Assembly (NCBI GenBank): GCA_015068335.1
Contig: SVKT01000042.1
Location: forward strand, 1-10,727
Direction of reading: 5' to 3'
Source: Oscillospiraceae bacterium
GTDB taxonomy: Bacteria; Bacillota; Clostridia; Oscillospirales; Oscillospiraceae
Length of the DNA: 10,727 nucleotides
Shown here one piece after another: positions 6,115 through 10,727 of this stretch (position 1 is its first letter; every line of letters begins with the position of its first letter). The translations under genes and the position numbers were made by a program. The notes beneath the pieces were generated by a model. That model had not been told where the DNA came from, searched no databases, and saw nothing but the letters and a program-made list of their open reading frames with translations.

Positions 6115-7548
6115 TTACCACGGGTGCAGACGGTAGGATTCCTCGGCGGTCATCGCGAAGCGGGTATGATCCGGCTCTGACCCCGTATCGCCCCAGGTGA
6201 CGTCGATGTGGCAGGAGACGCCGTCCAGCGTTGCCACCGTCCAGAGGTGCGTTTCGTTGCCCTGCGCCGAACAGGGGATTCCCTCCATCCGCAGCAGGAG
6301 GTTGTATGCGCCGGTATAACCGTCACACACCGCCGTGCCGGTTTCAAACAGGCCGTAGGGCAGGTGGCTGACAGAGTCGCCGTCGGCGTTGTAATCGTAA
6401 ACAGTGTTGGCGCAGATCCAGTCGAAATACACGCGGGCCTTTTCCGTCTGGGTCATAGCGGCGGTCAGTTTCCCCTCCGCCCACAGACGGTCGTGCACCT
6501 CGATGGCCCGGGCAAGCGCCGCGGCCCGGAGCGCCTCCGCGTCGTCCGCCGCAGTGGTGCCGAATTTCAGCCGCATCCCGCCGCCGTAGGTATAGGTGCA
6601 GTTCACGTAGTTATAGCCCTGCTCGCAGTAGTTCCGCACCACACGGAGCGCCAGTTCCATATACGTCCGGGCAGATTCGGCGGTCAGGCCGTCATAGGTC
6701 AGGTCCATAAAATTCTCCCCGCGGGAGAACATATGGCGCACGGCCAGATCCATCTCCACCTCCGTTTTCGGTGCCGGGATCGCCTGACCCGGCGGCACCA
6801 ACTGCCCGTAGGTCATACCGGCGGCAGATGCAGTCCCGGGGATATCCCAGTCCAGCGTGATCCGCAGCGCCGGATCCATCATCCGGGTGAGCATTGCGGC
6901 CGCCGCGCCCCGGGTGATGTGGGAATCCGGGAAGAAAGAACCGGTTTCGTCCGCACCTTGCAGGATGCCGCAGCGGTACAGTTTCAAAATATCCTGCTCA
7001 TAGGGGGTGGCCGCCGTGACGTCGGTGATGTACGTGCCGCGGGTGTATCCCTGGGCCACCGTGCCGTCATTGATAAAGGGCAGGAACGATTCCGGCAACA
7101 GGTTTGCCAGAATGTGCGCCACCTGTGCCCGGGTAGCCGGCACACCCAGAGAGCCGCTGCCCAGTTCCGTCCCCAGCACGCCTTCGCTTTGCAGGTAGTG
7201 CAGATAGGGGATCGCAGTGGGCAGACCCGCCGCCCGGAACGCCGCCGCGCCCTGCTCGGGGTCGCCGTTTTCATACAGACTGCGGACGCGGCCGGCAAAA
7301 ATCACCGTCTGCCCCACCGTCATACTGTCCTTGGGGGCGTAGCGGTTCTCCGTTCTGCCCACGGTCAGGCCATACTCGTAGAGCGCGGCCACATTTTCGT
7401 AAAAAGCCGAACCTTCCGCCACGTCCGCGAACCGCCCGTCATAGGTCTTCGTCCGCGTAAAGGGCGCCGCCGCTTCCTCCGCCGCCATCGCCCGCACGGG
7501 GAACAGGAGGCACAGCATCAGAAGCAGGCAGGAGATGCGTTTCTTCAT
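6115..7548 (-). CDS. Secreted S-layer-homology protein with transglutaminase-like domain
   Basis: A 477-residue exported protein. Residues 1-22 are a signal peptide: KKR, a hydrophobic core, then AMA-A as a likely cleavage site. Three SLH-like repeats follow at about 36-95 (FADVAEGSAFYENVAALYEY), 112-157 and 172-230 (ITDVTAATPYEQDILKLYRC then FFPDSHITRGAAAAML). Such repeats bind pyruvylated wall polymers. The C-terminal part (about 345-465) is a transglutaminase-like fold with a full Cys-His-Asp triad: Cys408 in GTAVCDGYTGAYN, His434 in NETHLWTV, and Asp449 in HIDVTWGD. In bacteria this domain may cross-link proteins or act as a cysteine protease, so the reaction is open. The protein ends soon after the triad, at YRLHPW. 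AAAGGA precedes the ATG. It sits 15 bases after the LCP gene, so the two are very likely cotranscribed. Confidence 0.9.
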   Translation of the reverse strand: MKKRISCLLLMLCLLFPVRAMAAEEAAAPFTRTKTYDGRFADVAEGSAFYENVAALYEYGLTVGRTENRYAPKDSMTVGQTVIFAGRVRSLYENGDPEQGAAAFRAAGLPTAIPYLHYLQSEGVLGTELGSGSLGVPATRAQVAHILANLLPESFLPFINDGTVAQGYTRGTYITDVTAATPYEQDILKLYRCGILQGADETGSFFPDSHITRGAAAAMLTRMMDPALRITLDWDIPGTASAAGMTYGQLVPPGQAIPAPKTEVEMDLAVRHMFSRGENFMDLTYDGLTAESARTYMELALRVVRNYCEQGYNYVNCTYTYGGGMRLKFGTTAADDAEALRAAALARAIEVHDRLWAEGKLTAAMTQTEKARVYFDWICANTVYDYNADGDSVSHLPYGLFETGTAVCDGYTGAYNLLLRMEGIPCSAQGNETHLWTVATLDGVSCHIDVTWGDTGSEPDHTRFAMTAEESYRLHPW

Positions 7549-7563
7549 CGCTTTTTCCTTTCA

Positions 7564-8565
7564 TCAGGAGGGGAGTTTCAAGTCCTCCATCCTCCGGTCT
7601 TCCACGTAGGGGTTCAGATGCTCGTTGATCAGTTGCAGAGTTTTCTCACGATCGAGGTAGATATAGGGGCTTTTCCACGTGCCGGGCAGTGTGGAAAATT
7701 CCAGATTCTCCGCGCCGATGCTGACGGCCTCCTTGCCCAGCCACGCCAGATTGCCCAGCGTGAGGTCGGTTTTCACATACGTCTGAAAGATTTTTACAAA
7801 TTCGTCCATCTTACCCAGATTCGACACCGTCAGCGTCTGCTTTGCCACCGCTTTCAGGAAGTTCTGCTGGGTCCGCATCCGGCCGATGTCCTCGCTGCCG
7901 TAGCCGGTGCCGTCGTTGTTGTGCCGGAAGCGCACCACTTTCAGCGCCTCCTCGCCGTTCAGGTGACGCAGACCCTTTTCAAAGTGGATGGACAGGTCCT
8001 GATAGGGGTCGTCGTAATCCATATCCACGGGGATGTTGAAGTCCACGCCGCCGATCTCATCCACCAGCGCCTCGAAGCCTTTCAGATCCACCTGCACGGT
8101 ATAGTCCACCGGGATGCCCAGTTGCTCGGACACCACGTCCGCCAGCAGATCCATCCCGCCCACGGCATACGCGGCGTTGATCTTTCGTGCCTTGCCGTTG
8201 ATGATGGTCTTGGTATCGCGGGGAATGCTGACGCCATAGATGCAGTTGCCGCCCGCATCCACGGCCACCAGAATGTTGGTGTCGCTGCCGCCGGCGCTGC
8301 TGTCCACGCCGGAAACAAGGATGGTGTAGAAGTCCTTTTTGCGCTCATAGTGGGAGCGCAGGGCAGCCATCTCCTCCTCGGTCAGGTCGGCGGAGCCGAT
8401 CACATCCTCCAACGCATCCTGGGGCAGTTGCGGTTTCTGCTCCGGCGCGCGAAACAAGAGAACCCAGCCCAGCAGCAGCAGTGCCAGAACTGCCGCCACG
8501 ACGACCAAAAGGATCTGGAAGTTGGTGAGTTTTCGCTGCCGGGGGCGAAGACGGGAACCGGCCAT
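7564..8565 (-). CDS. LytR-CpsA-Psr (LCP) family cell-wall polymer ligase
   Basis: LCP proteins move polyprenyl-phosphate-linked polymers (teichoic acids, capsule and similar) onto peptidoglycan outside the membrane. I place the start at 8565 because AAGGAG lies 9 bases upstream of it. A longer start at 8583 would put the ribosome-binding site inside the gene. The resulting 333 residues have a basic N-terminus, one membrane helix at about 17-38, and the LCP domain at about 78-240. Visible motifs are SDTN (Asp95), SIPRDT (Arg116, Asp117), KINAAYAVGG, VDYTVQVDLKGFEALVDEIG, and VRFRH followed by DIGRMRTQQNFL (Arg212, Arg214, Arg229, Arg231), the Arg/Asp set that binds the pyrophosphate. Which polymer it attaches is unknown. 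The SLH protein gene right behind it suggests a shared role, since SLH repeats dock on wall polymers of this kind. Confidence 0.93.
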   Translation of the reverse strand: MAGSRLRPRQRKLTNFQILLVVVAAVLALLLLGWVLLFRAPEQKPQLPQDALEDVIGSADLTEEEMAALRSHYERKKDFYTILVSGVDSSAGGSDTNILVAVDAGGNCIYGVSIPRDTKTIINGKARKINAAYAVGGMDLLADVVSEQLGIPVDYTVQVDLKGFEALVDEIGGVDFNIPVDMDYDDPYQDLSIHFEKGLRHLNGEEALKVVRFRHNNDGTGYGSEDIGRMRTQQNFLKAVAKQTLTVSNLGKMDEFVKIFQTYVKTDLTLGNLAWLGKEAVSIGAENLEFSTLPGTWKSPYIYLDREKTLQLINEHLNPYVEDRRMEDLKLPS

Positions 8566-8610
8566 AACGCAGCACTCCTTCAAACAGGTGATTTACATAA
8601 CACTTGCTTC

Positions 8611-8639
8611 ATTATATAGCCCGTCCCTGCAAAACACAA
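8611..8639 (-). promoter_or_regulatory. Probable promoter of the LCP/SLH gene pair
   Basis: On the minus strand TATAAT (8611-8616) is a perfect -10 box. The -35 at 17-base spacing, TTGTGT (8634-8639), is weak, matching three of six positions. The predicted start near 8604 gives a leader of about 38 nt containing AAGGAG. Confidence 0.55.
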
Positions 8640-8681
8640 GAGGCAATTCGCCGCGCTTCGCCATCTTCCTCCTTTGCGCCC

Positions 8682-8713
8682 GAACAGCGCAGGGAGATCC
8701 CCCTGCGCCGTTC
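8682..8713 (-). other. 13-bp hairpin at the 3' end of spoIIID
   Basis: Positions 8682-8694 (GAACAGCGCAGGG) pair with 8701-8713 through 13 bp around a 6-base loop, with one mismatch-type position that is a G-T pair on the minus strand. The stem covers the last codon bases of spoIIID. No T run follows on the minus strand (GGGCGCAAAGG), so it is not a canonical intrinsic terminator. It could stabilise the mRNA end or slow readthrough into the LCP gene. Confidence 0.5.
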
Positions 8714-8960
8714 AGGTCCCGCGGTATTTGTTGCGGGTGGCGATGCCGCCGCGGATGTGCCGCTGTGCCTTGTTCACGTCCAGAACCGCCTTGGCCTGCA
8801 AATACAGGGGGCGGTTGAACTGCGGCAGCCGCTCGGAAATATCTTTGTGTACCGTGGACTTGCTGATGCCGAATTTCCGGGCGGCGGCACGGACGGTCGT
8901 CCGGTTCTCTATGATGTAAAGAGCCAGGCGTTCTGCCCGCTCCTCCATATTTTCTTTCAA
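8712..8960 (-). CDS. spoIIID: Sporulation transcription factor SpoIIID
   Basis: An 82-residue DNA-binding protein closely resembling B. subtilis SpoIIID, which activates and represses many genes in the mother cell after engulfment begins. The helix-turn-helix is TTVRAAARKFGISKSTVHKD (21-40), followed by ISERLPQFN. The basic C-terminal region IRGGIATRNKY corresponds to the IRHLRGGEAT segment that makes extra DNA contacts. The start codon is TTG (8958-8960), with GAGG/AGGGAG upstream on the minus strand. This start gives the same N-terminal length as the known protein, while the internal ATG four codons later would cut into helix 1. It is divergent from the SMP-30 gene, and its upstream region has a sigma-E-like promoter. 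It marks the organism as a spore former. Confidence 0.95.
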   Translation of the reverse strand: MKENMEERAERLALYIIENRTTVRAAARKFGISKSTVHKDISERLPQFNRPLYLQAKAVLDVNKAQRHIRGGIATRNKYRGT

Positions 8961-8990
8961 GCACCCTCACTCCCTGCCCTTTGTTGCTCC

Positions 8991-9017
8991 ATCCTATGCG
9001 CCGGCCGGGCGAGATAT
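8991..9017 (-). promoter_or_regulatory. Candidate sigma-E promoter of spoIIID
   Basis: On the minus strand, CATATC (core ATA, 9015-9017) is followed after 16 bases by CATAGGAT (8991-8998). This resembles the sigma-E pattern of an ATA core at -35 and CATACAnT at -10, and B. subtilis spoIIID is transcribed by sigma-E. The start would fall near 8984, about 24 bases before the TTG start codon. There is no sigma-A-like pair in the same place. The two boxes are short, so chance is possible. Confidence 0.45.
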
Positions 9018-9053
9018 GTGCCGCACGCGTAAGTCACAAAAAGCGCCCGCTTT

Positions 9054-9120
9054 CCCTTTGTTTTTCCAAAGGGTGCAAATTTTTTCGGCGGCGGCCGCAG
9101 GTGAAAATTTGCATCTTTTG
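9054..9120 (+). repeat. 17-bp inverted repeat with an overlapping alternative hairpin
   Basis: Positions 9067-9083 pair with 9104-9120 over 17 bp, with two G-U pairs when read as plus-strand RNA and a 20-base GC-rich loop. Bases 9054-9060 (CCCTTTG) can instead pair with 9067-9073 (CAAAGGG) around TTTTTC. The two folds share 9067-9073 and so exclude each other. The smaller hairpin is followed at 9080-9085 by six T. As minus-strand RNA the two G-U pairs become A-C mismatches, so if it acts as RNA the plus strand is favoured, upstream of the SMP-30 gene. Confidence 0.55.
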
Positions 9121-9134
9121 AAAAAAGGTGCCTC

Positions 9135-9163
9135 TTGCAAAGCGCCTGAAGCGGTGCTACTTT
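9135..9163 (+). promoter_or_regulatory. Weak candidate promoter for the SMP-30 operon
   Basis: TTGCAA (9135-9140) and TACTTT (9158-9163) are spaced by 17 bases and match the sigma-A consensus at four and three positions. It is the best pair close to the gene but is weak. If it is used, the inverted repeat at 9067-9120 lies upstream of the start and would act as DNA, not as a leader RNA. Confidence 0.25.
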
Positions 9164-9231
9164 TAAGCTGTGTAAGAATGCGCCGGAAATGGCACATTTG
9201 AAACATTTTTGCTTTGGACGAGGTGTGCAAC

Positions 9232-10110
9232 ATGAAAGAGATTCAGGCAACGCTTCTCGCCGACTCCAAGTGCGTTTTGGGTGAGGGCCCGGTCTACGAT
9301 GAGACCTGCCACGGCCTGTATTGGACCGACATCACCACGGGACGCCTCCACTTTATGGATCTGGAGACCGGCGAGCACAACTATCTGCACATTGGACGGA
9401 ATCTGGGCTGCTTTGCCCTGACAGACAAGGGCCGGATCGTGGCTGGTCTGAATGACGGCATCTACATTCTGGACGGTCCCCGCTGCATCCCTTACTGCAA
9501 ACCCGCGGAGGGTCTCCGTCCCCCCGACACCCGGTATAACGACGGCAAGTGCGACCCCTTCGGCAGATTCGTTCTGGGCACCTCCGTGGAACCCAACGAC
9601 TCCGAAAAGGGCTGTCTGGTTTCCGTGGACGGCCGGGACAGCTATCAGGTTTTGTGCGACGGCCTGGGCTGCTCCAACGGTCTGGCCTGGAGCCTGGACG
9701 GCAAGACGATGTACCACGTGGACACGCTGGACTTCTCCCCCAGCGTCATTTCCGCCTTTGACTACGACCCCGCCACCGGTGCCGCCTCCAACCGCCGTCA
9801 GGCCGTGGACTTCACCGAGAAGGCCAAGTCCGGCATCCTGCCCGACGGTATGGCCATCGACGAAAACGGCAACCTCTGGATCGCCGAGTGGGGCAACTAC
9901 TGCGTGGCCTGCTACGATCCCCGCACCGGCGAGCAGATCGCCCGCATCTCCCTCCCCGTGGAGCATGTGACCTGCTGCACCTTCGGCGGCAAGAACTTCG
10001 ACAAGCTGTACATCACCACCGCTTCCATCAGCGGTGAGCCCGGCGGCGGCGTATATGTGGCAGAGCCCGGCGTGCACGGGTTCCCCACCACCCGCTTCAA
10101 AGAAACCTGA
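9232..10110 (+). CDS. SMP-30/gluconolactonase/LRE family protein
   Basis: A 292-residue soluble beta-propeller hydrolase of the SMP-30 family, whose members open sugar lactones with a single divalent metal. GAGGTG lies 8 bases before the ATG at 9232; an in-frame TTG six codons earlier has no such site. All four expected metal ligands are present: Glu18 (GEGPVYDE), Asn103 (RYNDGKCDPFGRF), Asn149 (SNGLAWSLDG) and Asp205 (PDGMAIDENGNLWIAEWG). Glu18 and Asn103 even share the numbering of human SMP-30. The last propeller blade, CTFGGKNFDKLYITTAS, is intact, so the gene is full length. It is cytoplasmic (no signal peptide). The next gene follows after 84 bases with no terminator, suggesting an operon with the aminomutase-like enzyme. 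The real substrate (gluconolactone, another sugar lactone, or a non-lactone) is not shown by the sequence. Confidence 0.92.
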   Translation: MKEIQATLLADSKCVLGEGPVYDETCHGLYWTDITTGRLHFMDLETGEHNYLHIGRNLGCFALTDKGRIVAGLNDGIYILDGPRCIPYCKPAEGLRPPDTRYNDGKCDPFGRFVLGTSVEPNDSEKGCLVSVDGRDSYQVLCDGLGCSNGLAWSLDGKTMYHVDTLDFSPSVISAFDYDPATGAASNRRQAVDFTEKAKSGILPDGMAIDENGNLWIAEWGNYCVACYDPRTGEQIARISLPVEHVTCCTFGGKNFDKLYITTASISGEPGGGVYVAEPGVHGFPTTRFKET

Positions 10111-10194
10111 CCCCCGCACTGACATTCCGTAAGCCGACGCGTGTACCCCACGCTTCGCCATAAAACAAAATTTTAAAGAAATGAGGAAATAACT

Positions 10195-10727
10195 ATGTCT
10201 TTGAGCATGGATCTCATGGAGAGAGCAAGAAAAGTCATTCCCGGCGGCGTCAACTCCTCCGTTCGTAAGATCGAGCCCTGCTTCGGCTGGAAGACCGCCA
10301 AGGGCGCTTACCTGTGGGATATGGACGGCAACAAGTATGTCGACCTGAACGCCGCATGGGCCGCCTGCATCCTGGGTCACCGCTACGATGAGGTCGACAA
10401 CGCCGTCATCGACGCCATCAAGGATTGCGACCTGATCGGTCTGGGCACCACCGAGTACGAAGTGGCGCTGGCCGAGAAGATCGTGGAGAACTTCCCCTGC
10501 GCCGACAGAGCCCTGTTCTCCACCTGCGGCTCCGAGGCTACCTACCACGCCATCCGTCTGTCCCGTGCCGCTACCGGCCGCAACAAGATCATCAAGTTCC
10601 AGGGCGGCTATCACGGCTGGCATGACTTCGTTCTGCGCAACCTGTACAACAAGGAAGAGCTGATGTACACCCGCGACCTGGGTTCCAAGGGCATGCTGGA
10701 CTCCGCCGTTGACGAGACCATCATCTG
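10195..10727 (+). CDS. Class III PLP enzyme, glutamate-1-semialdehyde aminomutase-like, 5' part
   Basis: The reading frame opens at ATG 10195 behind GAGGA (10183-10187) and runs off the window after 177 codons, about 40% of the usual 430. It belongs to the class III aminotransferase fold, nearest to the GSA-aminomutase group. Seen are PGGVNSSVR (16-24), a DMDGNKYVDLNAAW segment, GSEATYHAIRLSRAATGR (112-129), where the PLP phosphate is bound, and YHGWHD (139-144) in place of the HemL-type YHGH. The PLP lysine lies beyond the window. True HemL makes 5-aminolevulinate for tetrapyrroles. The partner gene here is a sugar-lactonase type and no other heme gene is near, so a catabolic or biosynthetic aminotransferase is at least as likely. 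Codon use (AAC, GAC, AAG, CTG) matches the SMP-30 gene. Confidence 0.82.
   Translation, partial: MSLSMDLMERARKVIPGGVNSSVRKIEPCFGWKTAKGAYLWDMDGNKYVDLNAAWAACILGHRYDEVDNAVIDAIKDCDLIGLGTTEYEVALAEKIVENFPCADRALFSTCGSEATYHAIRLSRAATGRNKIIKFQGGYHGWHDFVLRNLYNKEELMYTRDLGSKGMLDSAVDETII

Noticed and set aside
8566..8583. ATG six codons upstream as the LCP start
   Set aside because: Those codons are the ribosome-binding site itself (ATGAAGGAG); the ATG at 8565 is correctly spaced from it.
6208..8619. Plus-strand open frame of about 803 codons opposite the SLH and LCP genes
   Set aside because: Spans two genuine minus-strand genes and their intergenic gap; composition typical of an antisense shadow.
9163..10623. 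Minus-strand open frame of about 486 codons opposite the SMP-30 and aminomutase-like genes
   Set aside because: The plus strand has all metal ligands and PLP motifs in frame; the reverse frame has none.

Overview
The window looks like chromosome from a GC-rich, endospore-forming anaerobe of the Bacillota, most likely an Oscillospiraceae-type gut clostridium. Three things point there: a clear SpoIIID sporulation regulator, an oxygen-sensitive tungsten/molybdenum aldehyde oxidoreductase with a ferredoxin partner, and SLH-domain and LCP envelope proteins typical of Gram-positives. The genus is inference. No mobile element, CRISPR array or phage gene is visible, and no gene-free stretch exceeds 300 bases.

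Layout. (1) 1-690: the start of a histidine-phosphatase-family gene leaves the window on the minus strand, opposite a 59-residue Gly/Ala-rich membrane protein on the plus strand. A consensus promoter then drives a solo tRNA-Ser(GGA), which ends in a bidirectional hairpin terminator. (2) 693-5939, minus strand: a metal-pterin enzyme cassette. Behind a perfect TTGACA-17-TATAAT promoter and a foldable leader come a four-cluster ferredoxin-type subunit, an aldehyde:ferredoxin oxidoreductase (AOR) family catalytic subunit, a terminator hairpin, an FdhD-like protein, and a MobB-MoeA fusion. The first two genes overlap by one base. The enzyme, its electron-transfer subunit and cofactor-maturation factors are thus encoded together. 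The FdhD-like protein lacks the CxxC motif expected for sulfur transfer. (3) 6064-8639, minus strand: an LCP-family wall-polymer ligase followed 15 bases later by a secreted protein with three SLH-like repeats and a transglutaminase-like Cys-His-Asp domain, both concerned with the cell envelope. (4) 8682-9017, minus strand: spoIIID, with a TTG start and a sigma-E-like promoter. (5) 9054-10727, plus strand: a structured intergenic region, then an SMP-30/gluconolactonase-type enzyme and the first 177 codons of a glutamate-1-semialdehyde-aminomutase-like PLP enzyme. This pair looks like a small metabolic operon that continues past the window.

The most interesting part is the AOR cassette: a possible cofactor-sensing leader, an internal terminator separating enzyme from maturation genes, and a degenerate FdhD-like protein. 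The second is the 17-bp inverted repeat between spoIIID and the SMP-30 gene, which can compete with a smaller overlapping hairpin.
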